Below the pieces are notes generated by a model. It was given only the letters and a program-made list of their open reading frames with translations. It was not told the origin of the DNA and did no database searches. Position numbers and translations under genes: made by a program. A stretch of 64,000 nt of DNA from Melitaea cinxia (Eukaryota > Arthropoda > Insecta > Lepidoptera > Nymphalidae), in the NCBI RefSeq assembly GCF_905220565.1, contig NC_059406.1:15262001-15326000 (forward strand), read 5' to 3'. This document shows positions 43,745 to 53,600 of this stretch, piece by piece (position 1 is the first letter of the stretch; each line of letters begins with the position of its first letter).

Positions 43745-44107
43745 AAATGCTCAAAATCAGCAGGCCGACTCGACTAGGGAAGTAACTCGACTCGACAGAA
43801 GATCACAGCTATATAACACTACCCCCAAGTAGTTCCTGTGGATGGCCGGGTATAGATAGGGTCGGCAACGCAATACAATAATTATAAATAATAAATATCT
43901 ACACAATACACACACAGTCGTCTGTTCCTAAAGTAACCAACTTAATGCTTGTGTTACAGGTAACAGCCGACTGGTATAGCTACATATATTTTTTTTCCGA
44001 GAAACATACTTATAAATAATGCTTCTGGTGTCGCAGATGTCCATAGGCAAAAGTAACCGCTTACCATTAGGTAGACCGCATAGACACACACACACACACA
44101 CACACAG
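43745..44107 (+). repeat. Family Z copy with (CA)n array
   Basis: AGCAGGCCGACTCGACTAGG, GAAGATCACAGCTATATAAC and GGTTACTTT-type spacer, then GTAACCGCTTACCATTAGGT and a CA array at 44086-44107. The core order matches 60890-61130, though part of the middle differs. Confidence 0.55.
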
Positions 44108-44589
44108 GCTGAAGCGATGGAATTAGAAGTGCGTTTTAACCAATTGTTTCGTAGTCTATTTTTATTGCCCTGTTTATTTTCAAAGCTAGTGAAAACTATA
44201 AATAAATATTACTCGTCATTCCCATTTACATGTTAAGAGCCGTGTCAGTTCAGTTTAGGGCGCGAAAAATCTCGCTAAACAATGTAAAATGTTAAGAGAA
44301 TTCACTTGTTTAAAAATTAATTTCTCTCGACTTTCAAACTCTCTTTGTTAGGAGCAAGTTTCTGAAATACTCATATTAGACTGTCAGTTAGGCTGACGCG
44401 ATTAGTCTTCTAATTTAAATTACAATGGGGTACTCGTACTCACTGTCAAAGTTAAGAATTGCGCTAATTGAATTAACGAATCTGAATGTATTTACAACGT
44501 GTTTACAAAAACACCTGTTGCCAGACGACGTTTACGAATCATTAAGATTTATGTATATTTACAAATATTATATTTAAGATATTAAGAAT

Positions 44590-44970
44590 ATAATATTATT
44601 TTATCTATCTTTATATATATATTTCTTGTGTGCGTGTGTATGTCACTGAACTCCTCCTAGACGGCTGTACCGATTTTGATGAAATTTTTTGTGTGAGTTC
44701 AAGGACATTCGAGGATGGTTTAAATTCACAATTTGGTCCACTGGAAAATGTTTATTGAACTAATTTTTCATTTATAAGTAGTTGTTAATTTTGGAATGTT
44801 TTACATTGGATCCGGTAGACTGCGCTACCATCGCAGCATCAAATATTAAATATCATTCTGTTTTAATTTCATTTGTCCCGACAGTTGGTGCTGCGATCAA
44901 ATTGAGATTTTTTTTTGAAATTTTGTGTTATGGCAAAACAACGTTTGCGAGGTCAGCTAGTACAAATAAA
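44590..44970 (+). repeat. Interspersed repeat, possibly Helitron-like or RTE-derived
   Basis: TCTTGTGTGCGTGTGTATGT, GAACTCCTCCTAGACGGCTG and ACCGATTTTGATGAAATTTT begin it. AACGTTTGCGAGGTCAGCTA ends it, a motif also seen (inverse) at 63905-63935. It is A+T-rich and non-coding. Confidence 0.5.
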
Positions 44971-44994
44971 TAAAAATGGAGTGTCTGTTTGTAA

Positions 44995-45298
44995 TATTAA
45001 AATAACTGCTTTTTACTAAATGCATAATATGGATGTAGGTATACACGGTACTTATACCAAAATAACACTTTTTACAATTTTTGTCTGTCTGTCTATCTGT
45101 TTGTTTTGGCTAATCTCTGAAACGGCTGGACTAATTTTGACGGGTCTTTTACTGGTAAGATAGCTGATATAGTAAGGAGTAACTTAATTTACTTTTATTT
45201 AAGGATTTTATTTAATTTTATAACTCTGCGAATTGAAAAATAACTTTTTTGTTAAATTCCACGCGGACGAAGTCGCGACACTTACACAGCTAGTTTCA
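44995..45298 (-). repeat. Family X element, inverse
   Basis: ACTGCTTTTTACTAAATGCA, TTTTGTCTGTCTGTCTATCT, AGGAGTAACTTAATTTACTT and TTCCACGCGGACGAAGTCGC are the inverse of the order at 16725-17015. Confidence 0.75.
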
Positions 45299-45299
45299 T

Positions 45300-45475
45300 A
45301 TATTTTTTTTTTCCAGAGAATCGGCATAGTGATTGAACGGGGAAATGCTGCCAGCTTTCTCGGCACAATTCCACGCGGACATGATTTATACCTCAACTAT
45401 TTGTAAATAGTTCTTAAGTTGTGAATTGTAAACATGTATATTGTCGATATATTCGAAATAAATACATGTTTAAGA
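45300..45475 (+). repeat. LINE C-terminus and 3' tail fragment
   Basis: It encodes a short stretch around AACGGGGAAATGCTGCCAGC, with CCACGCGGACATGATTTATA, followed by TTCTTAAGTTGTGAATTGTA and AATAAATAC. The same segment lies inverted at 58640-58870, and its last 50 bp at 5815-5870. Clade unknown. Confidence 0.6.
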
Positions 45476-45629
45476 TATCAATATCATGTACTGTATGACT
45501 AACCACTCATGCTTTTCTACTATTTATTTACTGAGTTATTTTCGTTTTATTTCATTCTTAGTTCAGATTAATATGCACTATGCTTAATACAGACAAAGCT
45601 GTGCATTAGAGAAAAATAAAAAGCCTTAC

Positions 45630-45938
45630 CTCTAAAGGTATCACTCCACACGTGACGCATACGTCAGCCACTGCGAGGTGAGTCATCAAGAGGTCAACTC
45701 TGGACCTCCTTCTTCGAGCGCTCGTCAAAGCAGCCAGTACCACAACATTGCCTATTGCCCCCACCGCCATCAAAACGCCATACGCGCTAAGCACAGCCTT
45801 TTGTTCCCGACCAGTCACTTCTTCCCATGTCCTGTTCCTCTCCTCTGATGTTTCGAAGTAGTCCCAGAATTGACGATCTATCGCTGATGTTGAAGTCTCA
45901 CGCGATATTGACGGTTCCATCGTTACGTTCATTGACAT
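45630..45938 (-). CDS. GnRH-superfamily GPCR, coding exon 1 (N-terminus, TM1, TM2)
   Basis: Residues 1-103. The ATG at 45938 is in good insect context (AACAAAAATG); an in-frame Met at residue 3 or 7 could also serve. The extracellular N-terminus has two N-glycosylation sequons (N4, N35) and is acidic. TM1 is AVLSAYGVLMAVGAIGNVVV with the GN motif (N64). A basic loop SARRRRSR follows. TM2 is LLMTHLAVADVCVTCGVIPL with D92 in LAVAD. The donor GAG|GTAAGG leaves a complete codon. The RRRRSR loop and L-A-x-A-D with V-I-P-L-E are typical of AKH, ACP and related receptors, which bind small amidated neuropeptides. With exons 2-4 it gives five of seven helices. The usual protein length in this family is about 400-450 residues. 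Confidence 0.92.
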
Positions 45939-45945
45939 TTTTGTT

Positions 45946-46176
45946 TATGTATGTATGTATGTATGTATGTATGTATGTATGTATGTATGTATGTATGTAT
46001 GTATGTATGTATGTATGTATGTATGTATGTATGTATGTATGTATGTATGTATGTATGTATGTATGTATGTATGTATGTATGTATGTATGTATGTATGTAT
46101 GTATGTATGTATGTATGTATGTTTGTATGTATGTATGTATGTTTGTATGTATGTATGTATGTATGTATGTACGTAT
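45946..46176. repeat. (TATG)n tetranucleotide array abutting the start codon
   Basis: About 57 TATG units, with TTTG interruptions near 46121 and 46141, end 7 nt before the receptor ATG. On the receptor strand the array reads (CATA)n. No AG acceptor separates array and ATG, so if the mRNA starts further upstream the array is 5' UTR. The long Tyr-Val-Cys-Met and Ile-His-Thr-Tyr open frames here are artefacts of the repeat. Confidence 0.95.
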
Positions 46177-46989
46177 TAGTTGTATCGTTTATGTTCGTGT
46201 AATTTTTATTTTTTGCATATTCGTTTATTTTCATTAATATTTTATACTTGCAATTTTTTTCTCACACATACACATCGGAATACACATAGGCCGAAATAAG
46301 TTCCATTTTAATACTTATTTAATAAATATGTATAGCTTGATGTTGTGTTTTCGTTAACACATTAATATTTCAATACACTTAATAGTTAATAGTATTTATA
46401 TTCGAAACTCAGACACACGCACGCACACACGTGCATAAACAAAATTAACACAAAATAAAAAGTACTGCTTCTAGACGTCGTAATTTACTTTAAGCGTAAA
46501 CTTTGTAACAGTGCCTGAAGTCGAGACGACATCTCGCGTCGAGTGATAACGCCAACTGACGCTACGTTCGTAGCCCGTAGCTTCGTAGCATTTAGCTTCG
46601 TAGCACGTCCACCGCTTATCAAGTACTGCCTCTGTGTAAAGTTAAATATTTATGTGTATTATAAATGTTTTTAAGTGGCGTTATAAATTATTTACAATTT
46701 AGAAGTTTTATAAAGATTTATGGAGTTTATATTATTATCATTATGAATATTTTATGCTAGAACTTCTGAGTTTGTTCCGTTGTATATTTTGTGATAATTA
46801 AATATCTATTACCGCTCTGTTATGTGCGTGTTATAAAATTTGTAATATAATTAATATACGATCATAAGTAACGATATTTTAAGTTTTAAGAGTCCTACGT
46901 ATTTGATATTGAATTTTTATTTTTATTTTTAATTACTTGTGCAGTAAACCAAGAGAAATTTATCAAATAACAGCATTCTAAGAAAAAAT
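46177..46989 (-). promoter_or_regulatory. Candidate 5' flank / promoter of the GPCR gene
   Basis: The largest stretch near exon 1 that carries no obvious transposon. At 46505-46660 it has locally higher G+C, with TCTCGCGTCGAGTGATAACG and short repeats of TTCGTAGCA (GTAGCTTCGTAGCATTTAGC, then TTCGTAGCACG). A small (CA)-rich patch lies at 46412-46430. No TATA box or initiator was assigned with confidence; a further non-coding first exon could lie here. Confidence 0.3.
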
Positions 46990-48008
46990 TAATTGTTTGC
47001 TTTGGAATGTAAAAAATGGGTTTTGTAGAGATCGCTGAATTGCCAATTTTCAATTCGCATTTGAGACCGAACGGTTGGTCTTAGAAGAAAAGTAAATAGT
47101 GATATTTGTAGAAAATTTTAAGTACTTTAATTTCTGTAAACAAACTATTTACTAAAATTTAATAGTTTTCGAGTTTTAGGGAATAAAACGGAAAAAAAAA
47201 GTTTTTTGCGATATTTTTCAATGTTGAGGTCACGAAATTTGTTCCGCAAACCTCAGATTCGGATTCGGCACCACAAAATACATGTAGAATGAAAGAAGTT
47301 GTTTTGGCTCTTGGCTTATATTGCTCTCATAAAAACTCTTCAATTCATTTTATTTATATACATATAGTAGATAATAATAATAGCACACAGTACCGTGACA
47401 CCGCGTTCGCGCAACGGTTACAGCCATGGATTGTACCTGTTGCGCTGGCGGTTGCGGGTTCAATCTCACGTTCATATTCACATGACAAACATTTGTATTG
47501 GCCATACAGGTGGATCTTCCCACCGTGCCTCGGAGAGCACGTTAAGCCGTCGGTCCCGGTTGTTATCATTTACAACTGATAACGATCGTTACTCATAGTA
47601 AGGTAATATATCCGACAACCCGCATTGGAGCAGCGTGGTGGATTAAGCTCTGATCCTTCTCCTACATGGGGAAAGAGGCCCATGTCTAGTAGTGAGATAT
47701 TACAGGTTGAAGCGAAAAATACTATAGTGTCTAATTTTTTTTTATTTCATGCAATTTAATAATGTAAGTTCGCATAAATATAAATGTGTATATTAAAAAA
47801 AAAAGAACCTCGTCTTACAAATACTAATATGAATACAGCAAATTTAGTAAATAGTTGGTTTACAGAAATTAAATTACTTCAAAATATCTATAAATATCAC
47901 TATATGGTTTTTTTTCCAGACCAATCGTTCGTTCACAAATGCGAATTGAAAATTGGCAATTTTCAGCGGTCTCTGCAAAACCCGCTTTTTACATTCCAAA
48001 ACTTTTTT
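46990..48008. mobile_element. Long-inverted-repeat (foldback-like) element with SINE in its loop
   Basis: The left arm (about 46990-47165) and right arm (about 47833-48008) are inverted copies: TTTGGAATGTAAAAA..GGGTTTTG, TTGCCAATTTTCAATTCGCA and AATTTCTGTAAAC..AACTATTTACT all reappear inverted. The arms differ by scattered changes. The 670-bp centre is about half SINE (47392-47723). No transposase is present. It lies 1.05 kb upstream of the receptor start codon. Confidence 0.8.
47392..47723 (+). mobile_element. S1 SINE, near complete
   Basis: The head GCGTTCGCGCAACGGTTACA and box B GGGTTCAATCTC precede the core (CTTCCCACCGTGCCTCGGAG), ending in the tail GGCCCATGTCTAGTAGTGAG and ATTACAGGTTGAA. 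It is the sense-strand counterpart of 38363-38719. A clear target duplication was not seen. Confidence 0.8.
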
Positions 48009-48009
48009 T

Positions 48010-48235
48010 AACTAGCCGTGCATGCGACTTCGTCTGCGTTTTAGGTATTTACATGTCCAAAGTGATTCTTTAAATTGGCATAACTTTTAATTTATGAACG
48101 GATTGACATGAAACAAACACTAAATGTTAAGTGAAGCTTACCACAACATATTTGTGAAAACCAATTCTAAACCAGATAAGCCGTATCTGAGGTCAGTATG
48201 CACAAACACACAGACAAACAGACAAAAATTCTAAC
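48010..48235 (+). repeat. Family X-related element
   Basis: ACTAGCCGTGCATGCGACTT, GGATTGACATGAAACAAACA and ACACACAGACAAACAGACAA have the layout of family X with a different middle. It begins right at the end of the inverted-repeat element. Confidence 0.6.
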
Positions 48236-48774
48236 ATTAATTGTTTTGGGTGCTATTTGCATTGATAAAGGTCCCAATGATATTTTTTCTATATCTTTCA
48301 TATACAGACGGCGATCCGTTACATTTTTATTATATTTATTGATAAAACCACCTTCAGAAATAATAAATTAATTTATAACAAACTTGATTACCAAACAAAA
48401 AGATTAAAATAACCGAATATGTTGACCTTAAAAGAAATGCTATCGTAAACATTTTTTTTTGAAAATTTATTACCAATTCTGTCATACGATATTTTAGCGT
48501 AACTTTAACAGTTTACGTAGCGCACGCAACGGATGTTCTCAAAAGAGAATAATTGTAACATTTCTCATTAATGCTCTTTTCCTGTTGGTTCTTGCGTGAT
48601 GTTATATAGACTTCCTCAGTAAATGAACAGTATAACACACAAATACTTTAAATTCAAATGCTGAGAATAAGCACGCTAGCGTTCAAACAAACATATATTA
48701 AGATAATCTTAACATATTGGACAATTATTTATTGAAGAAAAACTTCTTTATGTACGCTTTTCTTGTAGAGCTAA
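48236..48774. other. No recognised feature
   Basis: A+T-rich DNA without exon, RNA or repeat that I can support. Confidence 0.5.
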
Positions 48775-48905
48775 TTCGTAGAGGTGAGTGTGTGAGGTGT
48801 AGAGGTGAATTCGTGACGAAAGCGTTACGAAAAGTGTGAGATGGAGCTAAAGTAAAGTTTTACTTGAGTCGTGTGGTCGAAAGTACACTCGTTTTTTTTA
48901 GGGTT
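48775..48905. mobile_element. MITE-like element, copy D (partial)
   Basis: AGGTGAATTCGTGACGAAAG, CGTTACGAAAAGTGTGAG, AGTTTTACTTGAGTCGTGTG and GAAAGTACACTCGTTTTTT match copies at 11645 and 36781. The middle is missing. Confidence 0.65.
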
Positions 48906-48984
48906 CTTTTTCTCCTATTTTTTTAATAATAAATAATAAAAGTAAAATAAAATAAAATTTAGACAAAAAATTTGTCTAAATATT

Positions 48985-49075
48985 TTACCTATTTGTAGTC
49001 AATGGTTCGGAACTCTTCGTGCGCGACTTCTTTCGACTTCCGACTCGCACTTGGCCGGCCTTTGTTATAAATATC
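48985..49075. repeat. Interspersed repeat terminus
   Basis: AATGGTTCGGAACTCTTCGT, then CGACTCGCACTTGGCC. Together with 59388-59665 (GGTACCGTACCTCAAAAGGA) it looks like two ends of one lepidopteran repeat type. Confidence 0.45.
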
Positions 49076-49750
49076 GATAAGAAGTTAGGGACTGTCCCAT
49101 TGTGCGATTTTATTCAAAAGTAATAAGATCATATTAAATATTTAACGAAGTGAGCTTCTAATTTGATTTTTAATAAAAAGCGATTATTGAATGTATCCCT
49201 TATATTCCAAACATTAATTTATCTTAAAATGTTTCCAAGATCACAATAGCTCCCATTCTGAGATATTGCTTTTGATTTTTTATTTAGGAGTCTTTTAGAT
49301 TACATTAAGGGTACGCGACTTTTTAACCTTCAAAAAAAGGAGGAGATTCTGAGAATGACCTGACCTCAGGGTCGATTGTATTTTATACTAGCTGTGCCAG
49401 CGACTTCGTCCGCATGGAATTTAACAATAAAGTTATTGTTCAGTTCGCAGACTTATAAAATAAATACATTTCTAAAATAAAAGTAGCCTCAGTTACTCCT
49501 TACTATATAATATATCTACCAGTGAAAGTCTCGTCCAAATCGGTCTTTTATCGGGTTATTAGCCGGAACAAAGGGAGTTTAGTGTGAGCGTGCGTGCGAA
49601 GCGGACGTGTTTTAAAACATTTAAAGAGATAATAGTTTGGTCAATCTAATTTCGACCGAATTACAATTATTTTAGTGACTATAGTCGATTGATTAGTGCT
49701 GTGTCAATTACGTCCATAACGTTTTATACATAATCGAATACAAAAACAAC

Positions 49751-50692
49751 ATGGATATAGTACACTCACCTACTGGAAACGGCCAAAATATCGAGCGTAG
49801 TGGATCGCAACCAAACTTGTCTACTATGGATATGCAAGGAAGAACTTCCAAGGATTTACCTAAAACTACTCTACGCAACAAACGAAAATATTGTCCTGAC
49901 AATGATGTGAATAATCAACTTGGGGATATTCAAAAACAAATCAATGAAATGATGGCCCTCTTAACAACATCTATAAGCACACAAAAAGAATGTTCAACAA
50001 AAATAACAAATGATATAGCTTCTATCAAAAATGAAATGTTCGAAATCAAATCCAGCATTGGGAAGACGCAACAGCAACTGTCAACCATAAACACAGATCA
50101 CGAAAAGATGAAAGCTGATATTCAAAATATTACTTCTGCCACAGGAAAAATGGAGGCAAGAATTGCGTCTTTAGAATCTAATGTTCTAAAATTAGAAACA
50201 TCCCACATTGATTCGCATAAAATAGATGAAACAATGCACGAGAACATGGTGACAGAAATTAGGGAACAAATTCTTCGAAAAAATAATATCATATTATCTG
50301 GGATCCCAGAACCACAGTCTAACGATTATAAGGAACGGCGTAGGCAAGATAAGGAAGAGGTTTTTAAGGTTATTACGTCTTTATCAAAGGATTGCCCCGA
50401 ACCTACTAAAGTTACCAGAATTGGCAAATACAAAGCCAATCATAATCGTCCTATTAAGGTTCACTTTGCGTTAGAACAAACCGCCAAGATGATTCTTCAA
50501 AACAGAAAAAAAATTAAAGAAAGCACAATAAAAATTTTCCCAGATCAAACGCCATTTCAACAAACACGTTTTAGAAAATTAAAAGATGAACTAAACCGTC
50601 GGATAACAAATGGAGAAGAAAATATACAAATCAAGCACATAAAAGGCATACCTAAAATTGTTACCTCTGCTCCAAAAAACCCCACGATCTAA
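49751..50692 (+). CDS. LINE-2 ORF1: RNA-binding coiled-coil protein
   Basis: 313 residues starting at ATG (MDIVHSPTGNGQNIERSGSQ). A polar N-terminus is followed by a long heptad-rich region (about 55-165; QLGDIQKQINEMMALL, EMFEIKSSIGKTQQQL, MEARIASLESNVLKLE), predicted to form a coiled-coil oligomer. An RRM-like segment comes next (about 170-290; RKNNIILSGIPEP, RPIKVHFALEQTAKMI, KIFPDQTPFQQTRF). This is the architecture of L1- and CR1-type ORF1 proteins that coat the element RNA. No zinc knuckle was seen. The last codons contain the slippery site, so an ORF1-ORF2 fusion is possible. Confidence 0.88.
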   Translation: MDIVHSPTGNGQNIERSGSQPNLSTMDMQGRTSKDLPKTTLRNKRKYCPDNDVNNQLGDIQKQINEMMALLTTSISTQKECSTKITNDIASIKNEMFEIKSSIGKTQQQLSTINTDHEKMKADIQNITSATGKMEARIASLESNVLKLETSHIDSHKIDETMHENMVTEIREQILRKNNIILSGIPEPQSNDYKERRRQDKEEVFKVITSLSKDCPEPTKVTRIGKYKANHNRPIKVHFALEQTAKMILQNRKKIKESTIKIFPDQTPFQQTRFRKLKDELNRRITNGEENIQIKHIKGIPKIVTSAPKNPTI

Positions 50693-53600
50693 GAAACCAC
50701 TCTAAAAAAATCCAAGACACAGCACACCAAGCTTCAAACTCCAAAAATATACAAATTAATTGCATTACAAGCAAGCATACAATAGTAAAGACATTACCTG
50801 ATAAAAGCCTAAGCATAAACAATACCGAAGACGAAGACAAAATTACTTACCAAGTGACAAACAATTACGACAATCTCATAATCAATACACAATCCTTGAA
50901 GTTCCTATACGCAAATATTCGCAGTGTTGTGACGCCCGGAAAATTTGACGAATTAAAATGTATCGTTCAATCGTTCAAAAGCATAATACATGTGATAGTT
51001 TTGACAGAAACGTGGATTAAATCTGATGCCGAAGCCAATAGATTGCAATTTAACGGCTACACGCACTACTATCAGTATAGACAGGATGCTATTGGTGGTG
51101 GAGTGTCAATTTTCGTTCATGATTGTTTGAAACATTATAAGGTTGAGGAACTGGAAAAGGATGGAAATCATTACCTGTGGATCCATTTACAAAAACTCTC
51201 AATCGATATTGGTGCAATATATAAACCTGGCAGAACTAACGTTAAAAACTTTTTAGAAACTTTTGCATTACAACTGAATCAAAGAAGAAGGGCCGTGTTA
51301 TTTGGTGACTTTAACCTGGATCTACTAAACCCTGATAGCACTGTTGAAGCGTACACAGATACACTACTGGAAAATGGGTATGCAGTAATCAATAAAATTT
51401 GCCCTGAGTACTGCACACGTGAAACCTCAAAAAGCAAAACTCTTCTTGATCATATATCTACAGACCTCAAAGAAAATAGTTTTCACTTGGCAATTATTGA
51501 ATCATCATTGTCGGACCACAAGCAAATGTATTTTGAGATAAAGAAGCAACAAATAAAACCTAAGCGAAGAATTGAATATGAAGCACTCGATTATAATAAA
51601 CTGTACGAAACAATTAAAATATTAAGCTTAAAAAACATCAAAAACAATGAATATAAAAAACTTGAAGACAAACTAATAAAAACTATTGAGGATTGTAAAA
51701 TAAAAAAAGTCAAAATTATAAACCCACCAAGGCAAGAATGGATTAATAAAGGGATAATCAAAGAAATTAACTATAAAAACAAACTCTGGCATCAACATAA
51801 ACACAATCCTAAGGATAAAATCACTGAAAATAATTTTATAAAACAAAGAAATTTAGTTGCTAATGAAATTAAAAAAATGAAAAAAGAGTATTTTTACAAG
51901 AAATTTACAGACTATAAAAATAAACCATCCAAGATGTGGAAACTTATAAATGATCTATCTAATAACAAAGTTAAGCAATCTTTGGCAGCACCAAAATTAC
52001 TCATAGGAAATACTTTAATAACTGAAACTAAAGAGATATGTGAACATTTCAACTTATTCTTTTCGACCATCGGAGAGGAACTAGCACAGAAAATAGCTCT
52101 TCAGGACCATGATGATAAGATTGTCACTATTACTGAAGTCGATGCGGGTGACAATATACTAACAAATATGAAACCGGCCACGGTAGGTGAAATAATTAAA
52201 ATCATTAATAACTTGGATTCTAATACTACTTCAGGCATTGATAACATCAGTACTAAATCGATAAAATGTTTAAAAAACCTAATTGCCCCAGAGCTGACTC
52301 GATGCTTAAATAACTGTCTAGAACAAGGCACATTTCCTGCTAATCTTAAAATCGCCAAAGTTACACCAATTTATAAATCTGGAAATAAAACTGACCCCAG
52401 CAATTACCGACCTATATCAATACTTCCCGTAGTGTCCAAAATTTTTGAGAAGGTAATTTATAATCGTCTTGAAACATATCTAAACTCTATTGATTTTCTT
52501 TATCATAAACAATATGGATTCAGGCCCAAATCTAACACACTGTCAGCAACTGTAGATCTAGTTACAAAATTAAAAAATAATATAGATGAAAAAAAAATCG
52601 TCATTGGTATTTTTATTGATTTAAAGAAAGCGTTTGATACAGTTTCCCACAAAATTCTCTTAAATAAGATAGGCGATATCGGCATAAAAGGTAAAGCTTT
52701 TGAACTGCTTAAATCATATCTCTCTAATCGCTACCAGGTAGTCCAAATTTCAAAATATAAAAGTAGCCCAAAAATAATAACGTGCGGTGTGCCACAAGGG
52801 TCAGTTTTGGGCCCGTTGCTCTTTCTAATTTATATTAACTCCCTAAGTAGATTGAGACTCAAAGGTGATCTATCACTATATGCGGATGATACAAGCCTGT
52901 TTTATTTCGGTGGCGAAATTGAACCAATCATTCAAGACGCGCAAGGTGATCTTAATATATTAAAAACGTGGTTTCAGTCTAACCTATTAACAATAAACCT
53001 ATCGAAAACAAACTATGTTATTTTTACAGCAAAAAATAAAATAATACCTAATTTCGCACCTTTGAAAATTGATGATTTTGAAATAAAAAGAGTTACTAGT
53101 GAAAAGTATCTAGGGCTAATTTTGGATAATCAACTGACTTGGAAATTACAATTGGAAAAAGTAAAATCAAAGTTAACATCACTTACTGGAGCACTACGCG
53201 GAATTGTTCACTGTCTACCACAAAAAGCACGCCACTTTATTTATAACTCTTTGGCAAAGCCGCACATAGACTATTTGATAGAGATCTGGGGATCAGCAGC
53301 TAAAACTAATCTTAACACTCTTCAAGTCGCTCAAAACAAACTGGTTAAATTACTATTTCATTACGATTTCCTAACACCTTCAACTAAAATATATAAAGAT
53401 ACGAAAATACTTAACATTGAACAATCATACAAATACTATTCTTGCATACTTATAAGAAAAATTATAAATAAAGATGTACGTAGCACTTTAACTTTTACTA
53501 AAAAGAAAAATATACAAACAAAAATGTTGAGAAGTTCTAATGACCTAGTTCTACGCCCACCGGGAACAAATTACGGGAAAAGGAACATTACATATGAAAG

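Larger units (their letters stand above)
13988..45629 (-). other. Intron 1 of the GPCR gene (31.6 kb)
   Basis: A very large first coding intron, bounded by GAG|GTAAGG after exon 1 and TTGTTACAG before exon 2. It holds one complete LINE (28396-33854), at least six SINE or retroposon copies, MITEs and several inverted repeats, each listed separately. No host exon was recognised within it. Stretches where I see nothing definite: 14245-14730, 15300-16560, 17020-17725, 19530-20500, 21010-22570, 22690-24170, 25950-26390, 27715-27955, 33870-34240, 34345-34900, 37865-38360, 38735-39390, 40265-40535, 40700-41590, 42190-42955, 43270-43630 and 44110-44590. Confidence 0.8.

Noticed and set aside
45827..46237. 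Open frames of Met-Tyr-Val-Cys and Ile-His-Thr-Tyr repeats, up to 136 codons
   Set aside because: Produced wholly by the TATG microsatellite; no coding signal.
52101..52685. Minus-strand open frames within LINE-2 ORF2
   Set aside because: Antisense shadows of the reverse transcriptase ORF.
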